Shown piece by piece: positions 18,901 to 25,804 of a stretch of DNA of 41,151 nucleotides. The position numbers and the translations under genes were made by a program. The notes beneath the pieces are model-generated. The model was not told the DNA's origin and did no database searches. It worked only from the letters and a program-made list of their open reading frames with translations. Origin of the DNA: Desulfobulbus sp. (GTDB lineage: Bacteria > Desulfobacterota > Desulfobulbia > Desulfobulbales > Desulfobulbaceae); the NCBI GenBank assembly GCA_028684915.1, contig JAQUEZ010000037.1, positions 1-41,151 on the forward strand, in the 5' to 3' direction. Position 1 is the first letter of the stretch. Each line of letters opens with the position of its first letter.

Positions 18901-19251
18901 GGGCGGATGCGCACCCGCGGCGATCTGGTTCAGGCCATCCATCATGGCGCGGTCAAACGCATCCGGCCCAAGGTGATGACCATCGCGGTGATCATCGCCG
19001 GTCTGTTGCCCATCATGTGGAGCCACGGGGCCGGGGCGGATGTGATGAAGCGCATCGCCGCACCGATGGTCGGCGGTGTGGTCACCTCGGGCCTGATGGA
19101 ACTGCTCGTTTACCCAGTTATTTTTTATCTCTGGCGCGCCCGGCGGCTTGATTCCAGCTTGGTCGCCAGTTCAGAGGCACCTCTTCATGAAGATGCCATC
19201 GTTATCAACCCGCCTCAGCTTGAGGAATTACCTAAGGAGAATCCAGCATGA
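15970..19251 (+). CDS. cusA: RND heavy-metal efflux pump, CusA-like
   Basis: This 1093-aa inner-membrane proton antiporter drives periplasmic or cytosolic metal out through the CusCB assembly. Family features include the N-terminal WSIRNKFLVIL helix, VDAIPDLSDVQVIV, the TM4 segment AIGAMIDAAIIMIENAHKHL and the C-terminal GLDAETGVVMLLYLDLAHK. The TM4 and ETGVVM segments follow the Cu/Ag (CusA/SilA) type rather than the CzcA DFGxxxDGAVV pattern. Met-rich stretches such as DPAPMMMLETTIMLKPE sit in the large periplasmic loop. Its stop overlaps the next gene by 4 bp. Length is normal for the family. Confidence 0.94.
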   Translation: MLEAIIAWSIRNKFLVILSTLFVVIAGVYSLRQTPVDAIPDLSDVQVIVFTEYPGQAPQVVEDQVTYPLTTKMLSVPGAKVVRGYSFFGSSFVYIIFEDGTDIYWARSRVLEYLSTTSATLPQGVTPTLGPDATGVGWIFQYTLESNRHNLQELRSIQDWYLRYELTSIEGVSEVASLGGFVKQYQVAVDPNKLAAYKIPITEVMMAIQRANLDVGGGSIEMGETEFVVRSQGYIRSLADLGDIVVMATGEGTPVLVKDLAEVRLGPEMRRGVAESDGQGETVGGIIVMRFGENALATIERVKAKLETLKAGLPEGVTIKTVYDRSGLIERAVATLKEKLLEESIVVAVVTLLFLAHLPSALVAICTLPVAILLAFVIMHAQGINANIMSLGGIAIAIGAMIDAAIIMIENAHKHLERDRGRKPHWQIILDAASEVGPTLFYSLLVITVSFAPVFTLTEQSGRLFKPLAFTKTYAMGAAALLSITLVPVLMGWFIRGKIKAESANPLNRILIRLYHPVVDWVLKWRKLTLLLALAAMLSIAWPLLKMGSEFMPPLYEGDLLYMPTTFPGLSVTKAKEILQQTDRIIRQFPEVAHVFGKVGRAETATDPAPMMMLETTIMLKPENEWRQIPAMRFYSTWPGGLEWLKSPLRRLWPEEKTMSVEQLIERLNNAIQFPGLTNAWTMPIKTRIDMLSTGIKTPVGIKVMGNDLATLSRIGVEIEGVVRTLPGTLSAIAERAVGGNYLDIRIDRAKAARYGINVGAIQEVIQTAVGGMAVAETVEGLERYSVNVRYDRDFRSDPDALLRVLVPGPGNRQIPLAQLATLSITHGPDAIKSENGRRTAWVYVDIQGVDIGTYVADARKAVEGHIKLPPGYNIVWSGQFEYMEKAKARLMVIIPLTILIIFVIIYLSTKSLIKTGIVFLAVPFSLVGAFWLLYLLDYHTSIAVWVGIIALAGLDAETGVVMLLYLDLAHKQWDDQGRMRTRGDLVQAIHHGAVKRIRPKVMTIAVIIAGLLPIMWSHGAGADVMKRIAAPMVGGVVTSGLMELLVYPVIFYLWRARRLDSSLVASSEAPLHEDAIVINPPQLEELPKENPA

Positions 19252-19736
19252 AACGCACAGTTCTTTTTTTCACCGTCCTTTCCTTTTTAACCCTGCCTGC
19301 GTTGACCATCGGCCAGACCCAAAGCGATCACAGCCAGCACATGATGCCCCCGCAGGGTGAGCATGGCACCATGCCGATGATGAATAAGCAGACGATCATG
19401 CTGGGCGAGCAAACAGTCGAAGGCGTCAAGGGGATGGCCCATCTCAACGATGTCGGCGCTGTGATGGCCCAGGTGGGTAAAAAGGAGAATTACCACTTTA
19501 TGGTTATGTTCAGTGACGCCAAGACCGGGGCGGCGATTGAACAGGGCACGGTGGCCGTGAAAATCACCGATCCGAAGACCGGCCAGACCGGAGAGGCGAT
19601 CCCGCTGATGGGTATGGGCGGCCATTTCGGGGTTGATGTCTCCTTGCTGGCCAAGGGTGAGTACCAGTTTCAGGTCGGCAGCAAACTGGCAGATGGCAGC
19701 AAGCGCCAGTTCACTTTTCATTATACGTTGAAGTAG
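19248..19736 (+). CDS. Met/His-rich periplasmic protein translationally coupled to cusA
   Basis: The 162-aa product starts at an ATGA overlap with the cusA stop, so it should be made with the pump. A signal peptide ends around TIGQ (residue 23). A Met/His segment follows (DHSQHMMPPQGEHGTMPMM, about residues 27-45). The rest is a beta-rich domain: LNDVGAVMAQVGKKENYHF, GTVAVKITDPKTGQ and a final QFTFHYTLK strand, an Ig-like layout reminiscent of YtkA-type or copper-chaperone-like domains. It may present copper or silver to CusB. I cannot assign a family with confidence. Confidence 0.75.
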   Translation: MKRTVLFFTVLSFLTLPALTIGQTQSDHSQHMMPPQGEHGTMPMMNKQTIMLGEQTVEGVKGMAHLNDVGAVMAQVGKKENYHFMVMFSDAKTGAAIEQGTVAVKITDPKTGQTGEAIPLMGMGGHFGVDVSLLAKGEYQFQVGSKLADGSKRQFTFHYTLK

Positions 19737-19852
19737 GCACTTCTTGCCTGAACTCAGGTGATGGCGGCAAACTTCCATTATCCATCTCTTCATGCCAAGT
19801 TTGGCAATGACTTCCTCACAAGCTATTTATCGGCTACATTAGGAGGGTGGAG

Positions 19853-20802
19853 ATGCAGAATGTTGCCATGTCCACAAAGGGAAAAATTATTGTTCTAGTT
19901 CTGCTTACAGGAACAATTACTTTTCTTCATTTTTTAGTTCCGACTGATCAACACACCTTTCACATAATACACATCGTTCTGCGAAAACTCTATTTTCTCC
20001 CTCCAGTGATAGCGGCGGCTTGGTTCGGATTTAGAGGGGCTATATTTGTTACGCTGACGATCAGCATCTTTTTTTCTTTCCATGCGATTCTGGATTGGCC
20101 GGAAAACTATATGGAACAGGCTAACCAAGGTGGCGAACTCATAAGCTTCTGGGTCGCTGGGCTTGTGGCCGGACGGCTCTTTGAGCGTGAGCGATCTCTC
20201 TTGAAAGATCTTGTACGGGCTCATGAAGAAACACTTCTCGGGCTTGTGTCGGCGCTCGACATGAAGGACACGGCACCCACCTTCACTCACAGCGAGTCAG
20301 GCAGAATACGCTTCTCTTGGCCGAGAGGTTCGGTCTCGATGAGGCCAAGAAAAGAGCTGTCGGTTTTGGTGCGCTCTTGCATGATGTGGGGAAGATTGCG
20401 GTGCCCGACGCCATTCTCCTGAAATCGGAATCACTGACGGACGAAGAACAGAAAATAATGCGCAATCATCCGGCAGTTGGCTACGGGATTGTGAACAAAA
20501 TCGAATTTCTAAGCGAGGCTGCGGAAATTGTCTATGCCCATCATGAGCGTTTTGACGGCAGTGGATACCCCCGTGGGCTCAAGGGAGAAGAAATCCCCCT
20601 TGGTGCGAGACTCTTTGCTGTGGTTGACGTATATGATGCTCTCACCTCGACAAGATCTTACCACGCCCCCATGAGTCATGAGGAAGCTCTTGTTGAGATC
20701 AAGAAAGAAAGCGGCCGTCACTTTGATCCTAATGTGGTCAAAGTTTTTCTGACCACTGCTTGCGGTTATAAGCCGGAACCCCAGATAATTCCGTCACCTT
20801 AA
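19853..20802 (+). pseudogene. Membrane HD-GYP phosphodiesterase gene with a frameshift
   Basis: The first frame (from ATG 19853, AGGAGG upstream) encodes membrane helices, then LVSALDMKD and THSE, the start of an HD-GYP domain. Near 20294-20297 the frame slips: VRQNTLLLAERFGLDEAKKR continues in the next frame, followed by LLHDVGKIAVPD (the HD pair) and HHERFDGSGYP (the GYP motif). The sequence looks as if four bases (or one) were lost at AGCGAGTCAGG. HD-GYP enzymes degrade cyclic di-GMP. The last dozen codons, from about 20762, are encoded by the inverted repeat of a Tn3-type remnant, so the natural 3' end is also altered. A sequencing error is the alternative explanation for the frameshift. 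Confidence 0.8.
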
Positions 20803-21298
20803 CTCCAATCCAGCCACAAGCGCATCCAGGTCGATCATCTTGCCGTCACTTTGGAAGGTCTAGGCCCGTTAAGCAGGATGTGCCGCCGTGCCGTCGGCGA
20901 TATCTGGGTGATCAGTGCCAGCGCCTTGGCGTTGGTCGAGCGTAGCTGATGGTAGGACTCTATGCGGTTCTGCGAGCGGTGCACGTTGCTCTCCATTTTC
21001 TAAGCTCAACCCTGTTTCAGCACTAGACGTAATTACGCACGAAATTCACGCTGCTCGACGTGCTCATCAACACAAGACAAAGGAGCGAGATTATCGGGCT
21101 GGCTCAAAAGCTCGCGCTTACTGCGATGACCTGAGGACGTTAGTAACTACTGTCCTCATGAACGGAGATGTTCCGCATCTAGGGGTTGAAGCCAGTTCTG
21201 GGGCTTGGTAGTAGAGAAACCAAGATTTTGAGGTTTGGCCAAAACACTCAATCTTTATCGAAGTGTCGGAATTTTCGGCGGTTCCGGCTTAGAACCCC
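20762..21298. mobile_element. Decayed Tn3-family transposon with 38-bp terminal inverted repeats
   Basis: The left end begins GCGGTTATAAGCCGGAACC (+ strand, 20762) and the right end begins GGGGTTCTAAGCCGGAACC (- strand, from 21298). By hand about 31 of the first 38 positions agree, including AATTCCG and CAC near the inner end. A transposase 3' fragment lies immediately inside the left end in the expected orientation. The flanks (TGCTT and AGAAT) do not form a 5-bp target duplication. The 300 bp between the transposase fragment and the right end carry nothing I recognise. Confidence 0.7.
20794..20996 (-). pseudogene. tnpA: Tn3-family transposase TnpA, 3' remnant with internal deletion
   Basis: On the minus strand NVHRSQNRIESYHQLRS, the conserved TnpA block, is joined directly to NAKALALITQISPTARRH and ILLNGPRP, which normally lie some 50 residues further on. 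A frame change near 20843 then leads to MIDLDALVAGLELR and a stop, the usual TnpA C-terminus. The rest of the roughly 990-residue protein is gone. The stop overlaps the end of the HD-GYP reading frame on the other strand. Confidence 0.75.
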
Positions 21299-21664
21299 AG
21301 AATAGGAGGTGCTGGAGATTGCCTGGATTTTATTTTATCCTGACAAATAGAACTGGTTGGCAACAAACCAACTGTTTATATTGCTAATTTTGTGATTGGT
21401 CATGCGCAAAGATAATTCCAGTCAGCAACATAAACAAAATTTTTCAAAAAGTGGTTTGGTAAGAGAAGCTATGTGCCATTGAAGCTCCTGAAAAAAAACC
21501 GATCACGTTGCGCGTGGGCACGTGCTCAACAATAAAAGGCCTTGGAATAAAATCAAACAACCTTTCATGTTGGCATGCTCTTTGTTTCCATTGTTAGAAA
21601 AAAAGCAATCGCCATGTCATTCCGATTGAACAGACACAGACGCTTTTGAAGCAAGAGGTCCGCC
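21299..21664. other. Non-coding leader of the second two-component operon
   Basis: No gene is visible. The stretch is AT-rich, follows the Tn3 right end and contains the possible -24/-12 element at 21570. GAAGCAAGAGG just before 21665 supplies the ribosome-binding site. Confidence 0.4.
21570..21587 (+). promoter_or_regulatory. Possible sigma-54 promoter of the second two-component operon
   Basis: TTGGCATGCTCTTTGTTT matches the -24 element exactly and has correct spacing, but the -12 element reads TTGT where GC is expected. It starts with the same TGGCAT as the stronger sites in the window. It would suggest autoregulation. Confidence 0.4.
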
Positions 21665-23545
21665 ATGCAATGTATCAGGAAAAAACTTTCCCATCGATTT
21701 TTTGCTTTTATGATCCTGCTTACGCTCACCCCTATTGGGATCACCGGTTATGTGACCTATCTTCTTGCGCAGCGAGCCTTGACCACCACAGGAGCCCAAC
21801 ATCTGATGACCATTGCCGAGGATCACGCCAAGCATGTGGATGCATGGGTCCACGAACGCCTTGACGATATCAGCCTGCTGGCCAAATTACCCTCTATTCG
21901 GGACGCGTGCAAAGATGCCTGCTGGCTTCAGGACATAAAACAATCGTCGACCAACTATCTCGACCTCCTGAACGGTGCCGTTGCCACCACCCAGGCACGT
22001 TCACCTGCCTATACGAGTGTTTTCATTATTTCGCCCGCACGGGAGATCCTCGCCGTTTCAACCAGTAAAGGTGCCCGCTTAACTCCAGATTTCAAGCGCG
22101 AATCGGTGTTGGATCGCCTGCAAAACGATCAGGACGCTGCCTCAGGGCAGATCTACCCCGATGGCCAAGAGAACTGGGCCATGGATATCGCTGTTCGTGT
22201 TCGTTCGGAGCAAGGAGAAACGGTTGCCTTTATTGTCGCCATCTTAAACCTCTCGCTGACGATTGATCCCGTGATGAATGATCTCATCGGACTTGGTCAG
22301 ACGGGCGAAGCGTATCTGGTTAATAAAAACGGTCAAATGATTTCGCAGTCGAGATTTTTGAACCGTTCAGAAGTTTTTTCAAAAAACATTGAAACATACG
22401 GTGTCCAGCAGGCTCTGCTCGGTAAAACGGGTACCGCTGTTTACAACAACTATACGGGAAAGCACGTCATGGGTGCATTTCTCTGGCTCCCACAGTATGA
22501 ATGGGGCATGCTGGCTGAAATGACCCTGGAAGAGACTTTGGGGCCGCTGCAATGGATTAAGACGGTCATCCTGGCCACCAGTGCGCTGGTTATGGTGATC
22601 TGTCTCTTCATGGCCTATGCCACCAGTCGACAAGTTGTCAGCCCCATCGTCGCAATGGCGAATGCCTCCAGACGCATGGCCGAAGGAGAGCTTGAACAAC
22701 GCGTGGCATGTTCCAGCGATGATGAAATTGGAGTCTTGGCGTCGAATTTCAACAATATGGCGCAACAACTCTCATTGTCCGTTTCCACATTACAAAACAA
22801 GGAAGAATCCTTGCAAAAAGCTTACGATGAACTCAAGACCACTCAGGTACGATTAATACAATTTGAAAAAATGGCCGCGATCGGTGAATTGGTCGCCAGT
22901 GTCGCGCACGAAATGCGCAATCCGCTCACCTCAATTAAACTGAACATCCAGATCATTGGTCGGTCACTGCTCCGGACTTCGTCCTTGTACGAACATTACG
23001 AGATAGCGCTTGATCAAGTATCGCAATTGGATAGAATGTTCTGTGATCTCTTGAATTACAGTCGCCCCTTGTCGTTGCAGACCGCCTCTGTTTCTCTTGT
23101 CGAGCTGGCTGAGAAATCCTTGGCAACGATACAGGAAGCCTTATCCTCTCGTGATATCCACGTGCATCAGGAGAACGCGGACGATGTCCCCAAGGTGCAG
23201 GCCGACCCTGCCAAAATCGAACAGGTTTTGACTAATATTTTCAAGAATGCGGTGGAAGCAAGTGGTGAGGGTGGGTCCATCGAAATCGTTTTTGGCAGGT
23301 CGTGTGGCGAAGGCAAAACCTTTGCGACGGTTTCCATCACGGATCATGGTTCAGGCATTCCCTCTCGACATCTGCAGACCATTTTCCAGCCGTTCTTTAC
23401 CACCAAGCAAAAAGGCACAGGGCTTGGATTAAGTATTGTGAAAAAGATCGTGGAAGCCCACAGCGGCACACTTCAGGTGACGAGCATCGAAGGCAAAGGC
23501 ACGACGTTTCTGTTGGCATTCTCCACGGATCAGGGGGCTCTTTGA
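21665..23545 (+). CDS. Membrane sensor histidine kinase with Cache-type sensor
   Basis: The 626-aa kinase has a TM helix at about 12-34, a large periplasmic domain that reads as a double Cache (YTSVFIISPAREILAVST; GQTGEAYLVNKNGQMISQS) and a second TM at about 300-320. A HAMP domain (SRQVVSPIVAMANASRRMAEG), a coiled coil, HisKA with SVAHEMRNPLTSIK (H415) and HATPase with DHGSGIPSRH and GTGLGLSIVKK follow. It differs from the ZraS-like kinases in having the Cache sensor and HAMP and no PAS. The ligand is unknown; the neighbouring RND operon and the -24/-12 promoters suggest metal stress. Its stop overlaps the start of the regulator gene (TTGA). Confidence 0.92.
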   Translation: MQCIRKKLSHRFFAFMILLTLTPIGITGYVTYLLAQRALTTTGAQHLMTIAEDHAKHVDAWVHERLDDISLLAKLPSIRDACKDACWLQDIKQSSTNYLDLLNGAVATTQARSPAYTSVFIISPAREILAVSTSKGARLTPDFKRESVLDRLQNDQDAASGQIYPDGQENWAMDIAVRVRSEQGETVAFIVAILNLSLTIDPVMNDLIGLGQTGEAYLVNKNGQMISQSRFLNRSEVFSKNIETYGVQQALLGKTGTAVYNNYTGKHVMGAFLWLPQYEWGMLAEMTLEETLGPLQWIKTVILATSALVMVICLFMAYATSRQVVSPIVAMANASRRMAEGELEQRVACSSDDEIGVLASNFNNMAQQLSLSVSTLQNKEESLQKAYDELKTTQVRLIQFEKMAAIGELVASVAHEMRNPLTSIKLNIQIIGRSLLRTSSLYEHYEIALDQVSQLDRMFCDLLNYSRPLSLQTASVSLVELAEKSLATIQEALSSRDIHVHQENADDVPKVQADPAKIEQVLTNIFKNAVEASGEGGSIEIVFGRSCGEGKTFATVSITDHGSGIPSRHLQTIFQPFFTTKQKGTGLGLSIVKKIVEAHSGTLQVTSIEGKGTTFLLAFSTDQGAL

Positions 23546-24903
23546 AGAAAGTATTGGTTGTTGACGACGACCCCTCCTTGGCCCGCACCCTCGAACTGTA
23601 CTTTAAGGGTAAGGGCTACAGTGTCGAAGTGGCCAATTCCGGACTCGGCGGCTTGCAGCTTTGGCAAACCACAGAACCGGATATGGTCCTCATGGATGTC
23701 CAGCTGCCCGATCTTGATGGCCCGGAAGTGCTAGCCAAGGCCAAAGAGGAGAAGCTCAACGGTGACGCCATCATGATCACAGCCTTTCATGATACCGATG
23801 CCACCCTCAAGGCGATCCGTCTCGGGGCGGTCGATTATCTCTACAAACCCATCGACCTAGATGCGCTCGATCTGTTGCTGGAAAAAATCCTGGTCCAGCG
23901 GAAGCGGCAGGAGCGTCTGACCAGGTTGTGCCACGTCATCTCGGAATCGTACAAGCCGGATCAGCTGATCGGTCGCAGTGCTGCCATGCTAGGGGTGATC
24001 AAGGCTATTGCCCAAGTGGCGCAGAGCCAAACGAATGTTTTGATTGCAGGAGAAACAGGGACCGGCAAAGAATTGGTCGCCCGGACCATCCACCACACCT
24101 CGTGTCCGGAAGAGCCATTTATTGCTATCAACTGTGCGGCTATTGTGGGCACCCTGCTGGAGAGCGAATTATTTGGTCATGAGAAAGGGGCCTTTACTGG
24201 TGCGGTACAACGGAAGATCGGCAAACTTGAATATGCTGGTCATGGGACAGTGTTTCTCGACGAGATCGGTGAGTTACCCCTGGAATTCCAAGCCAAGTTA
24301 TTACGTGTTTTACAGGAGCGGGAAATTCAGCGGGTCGGCGGGGTGCAGACGGTTCCCTTTCTGGCCCGAGTCGTTGCTGCGACCAATCGGGATTTAAACG
24401 AGATGGTTCAGCACAAGACGTTCCGTGAAGACCTCTATTTTCGCCTGAAGGTCTTTACCATCCAAATCCCGCCGCTCCGCGAGCGAAAGGAAGACATCAT
24501 TCCTCTGACAGAGTGTTTTTTGAATCGTTTAAATCAAGAGATGCATAAGCATGTGCTTCGCATTCCCAATGCCCATCTCGCTGAATTCCAGGAATACGAT
24601 TGGCCGGGCAATATTCGGGAACTGCAGAATGTTCTCCATCGAGGCTTGGTGATGTCGACCCGCGATACCCTCGAACTCGACGAAAACTGGAAAATTGACA
24701 AACATGCCGCGCACAAACGAGAGGAACTCCAGGAAAATGTGGCCGATTCGTTGGTCAGCCTTGAGGAACTGGAGCGTAATCACATCAATAAAGTGCTGCG
24801 ATTCACCCGGTGGAATTTGGGCGAAACCTGTGCAATACTTGGAATAAGCCGGCCTACGTTACGAAAAAAAATACATGATTATCAATTAGAGCAAAATGAT
24901 TGA
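23542..24903 (+). CDS. Sigma-54-dependent response regulator of the second system
   Basis: The start is a TTG at 23542, overlapping the kinase stop by 4 bp; the open frame extends upstream to 23302 but that part only shadows the kinase. The 453-aa product has a receiver (D52), an AAA+ domain with Walker A GETGTGKE (170-177), a canonical GAFTGA loop (216-221), FLDEIGELPLEFQAKLLRVL and a Fis-type HTH (WNLGETCAILGISRPTLRKK). It should bind enhancer sites and activate sigma-54 promoters; the close candidates are 25225-25242 (convergent small gene) and 25699-25714 (second RND operon). Confidence 0.92.
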   Translation: MKKVLVVDDDPSLARTLELYFKGKGYSVEVANSGLGGLQLWQTTEPDMVLMDVQLPDLDGPEVLAKAKEEKLNGDAIMITAFHDTDATLKAIRLGAVDYLYKPIDLDALDLLLEKILVQRKRQERLTRLCHVISESYKPDQLIGRSAAMLGVIKAIAQVAQSQTNVLIAGETGTGKELVARTIHHTSCPEEPFIAINCAAIVGTLLESELFGHEKGAFTGAVQRKIGKLEYAGHGTVFLDEIGELPLEFQAKLLRVLQEREIQRVGGVQTVPFLARVVAATNRDLNEMVQHKTFREDLYFRLKVFTIQIPPLRERKEDIIPLTECFLNRLNQEMHKHVLRIPNAHLAEFQEYDWPGNIRELQNVLHRGLVMSTRDTLELDENWKIDKHAAHKREELQENVADSLVSLEELERNHINKVLRFTRWNLGETCAILGISRPTLRKKIHDYQLEQND

Positions 24904-24912
24904 ATGCAGAAA

Positions 24913-24945
24913 CTCTTGGAGCCAGGATGCTCCTGGCTCCAAGAG
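24913..24945. terminator. Perfect 15-bp hairpin between convergent genes
   Basis: CTCTTGGAGCCAGGA, loop TGC, TCCTGGCTCCAAGAG. It lies between the regulator gene and the convergent small gene ending at 24952, so it probably stops both. U-tracts are weak on both sides. Confidence 0.7.
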
Positions 24946-24951
24946 TGGAGA

Positions 24952-25164
24952 TTAATGGTGACCTGATTCGCTATAATGTGTTTTTTTCACCGTAACGTTC
25001 TGTTTTTTCGCCGCAACATGCTGTTTATTCGCTGTAACATGCTGTTTATTCGCGATTGCATAACTCTTTTTTGTCGACATTGTATGCGATGCCGCGAAAG
25101 CACTGGTTGCGATAAACGATGCCAAGACCAACATGCCAGTTACTGCCGTCAACTTTTTGATCAT
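24952..25164 (-). CDS. 70-aa periplasmic protein with 7-residue Lys/His repeats
   Basis: The product has a clear Sec signal peptide (cut after AFA) and a short mature part made of 7-residue repeats: NKQHVTA, NKQHVAA, KKQNVTV, KKTHYSE, ending GHH. At DNA level these are 21-bp repeats (24982-25065). The mature peptide is strongly basic, with five or so His. I recognise no family. AAAGGAG precedes the ATG, and an excellent -24/-12 promoter with a 5' hairpin lies upstream. In position it mirrors the ZraP genes beside the other kinases, so a periplasmic metal-binding or feedback role is plausible but unproven. Confidence 0.7.
   Translation of the reverse strand: MIKKLTAVTGMLVLASFIATSAFAASHTMSTKKSYAIANKQHVTANKQHVAAKKQNVTVKKTHYSESGHH
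24982..25065 (-). repeat. 21-bp repeats inside the small periplasmic gene
   Basis: Four consecutive 21-bp units (24982-25002, 25003-25023, 25024-25044, 25045-25065) share TTT-TTCGC-GTAACATGCTG-type sequence on the + strand. The middle two are closest; the last is only half conserved. The period equals seven codons. Confidence 0.75.
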
Positions 25165-25196
25165 ACATACTCCTTTGTTGAAAACAATCTAATGTG

Positions 25197-25215
25197 AGCT
25201 TGCACCATGCAAGCT
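25197..25215 (-). promoter_or_regulatory. 5'-end hairpin of the small-gene transcript
   Basis: AGCTTGCA, loop of 3, TGCAAGCT, a perfect 8-bp stem. The predicted start site for the promoter at 25225-25242 is near 25216, so the hairpin would form the very 5' end of the mRNA and may protect it. Confidence 0.45.
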
Positions 25216-25224
25216 TCTTGGTAT

Positions 25225-25242
25225 GAGCAATCTATATGCCAA
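25225..25242 (-). promoter_or_regulatory. Sigma-54 promoter of the 70-aa periplasmic protein gene
   Basis: On the minus strand TTGGCATATAGATTGCTC gives TGGCAT, 5 nt, TTGCT with GG and GC 12 bp apart, a near-perfect consensus. It is about 60 bp upstream of the start codon at 25164. Confidence 0.8.
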
Positions 25243-25500
25243 ATCCATTGCTCAGCAAAGTGACCAGCCAAACACGATAATGTTCGCTCTCGAATAGCTT
25301 CGCCAGTAAAGACAGATAGATATGGCGCAGCCTGGCCGGCACGGGAAAGGCCACCACATGAATTCTCCTGCTCGCGCCAACAAAAAGCCATACAAACAGC
25401 CGGATGCCCTGAAGATCACGCTTTGCTGAGCCCACGGCTGACAACCAACCAAACCCTCGCCTTCCCGCCAATACTTGTGCCCTTTTCCCTCCCGGGGCTA

Positions 25501-25545
25501 AAAGGATCTTTCAACGCATTGAAAGATCCTTTCACTCTTTTTTCT
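25501..25545 (+). terminator. Strong intrinsic terminator
   Basis: AAAGGATCTTTCAA (25501-25514), loop CGCA, TTGAAAGATCCTTT (25519-25532), a perfect 14-bp stem followed by CACTCTTTTTTCTT. It faces right, yet no gene on the + strand lies upstream of it for 600 bp, so it may insulate the RND promoter from read-through or end an unrecognised transcript. Confidence 0.75.
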
Positions 25546-25698
25546 TCCCTCTCTTCACCATCCGGGCAAACGCCGCCTGTCTTCTTACGTGTCCACGAGG
25601 AGGCAATGAATCCTGCCGGGCAAGCTTGATCTCTTTCCTTATTAGTTTCGGGATGTTTGCGGCCAATCACCATTCTGGCTAAACAGTGGGTCAGGGTA

Positions 25699-25714
25699 TG
25701 GCATGGTGATTGCC
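25699..25714 (+). promoter_or_regulatory. Sigma-54 promoter of the second RND operon
   Basis: TGGCATGGTGATTGCC: TGGCAT, 5 nt, TTGCC, with GG at 25700-25701 and GC at 25712-25713. It is a near-consensus site about 90 bp before the first gene, and is the clearest link between the two-component regulators and a pump. Confidence 0.8.
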
Positions 25715-25804
25715 TTACAGGAGGAACCACGGTCGTCCTTGTTTTCCAAGGCTACTTGACCTCAAACAGGACGATCCCAATCAACATCCACCCACTACTC
25801 AGCC

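Larger units (their letters stand above)
25243..25804. other. Intergenic region before the second RND operon
   Basis: No gene is recognised. Overlapping minus-strand frames between 25161 and 25471 have no known domain. The region holds the strong terminator at 25501, the -24/-12 promoter at 25699 and, between them, the likely activator sites. Leader from the predicted start near 25724 to the ATG at 25805 is about 80 nt. Confidence 0.45.

Noticed and set aside
23302..23541. 80-residue N-terminal extension of the second response regulator
   Set aside because: It is out of frame with, and inside, the kinase gene; the receiver domain begins exactly at the TTG at 23542.
24982..25065. 21-bp repeats as a CRISPR-like array
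   Set aside because: Units are contiguous, without spacers, and encode a 7-residue protein repeat inside a secreted protein.
25161..25471. Overlapping minus-strand frames as a transposase remnant
   Set aside because: I could not match any conserved transposase block; only weak resemblance.
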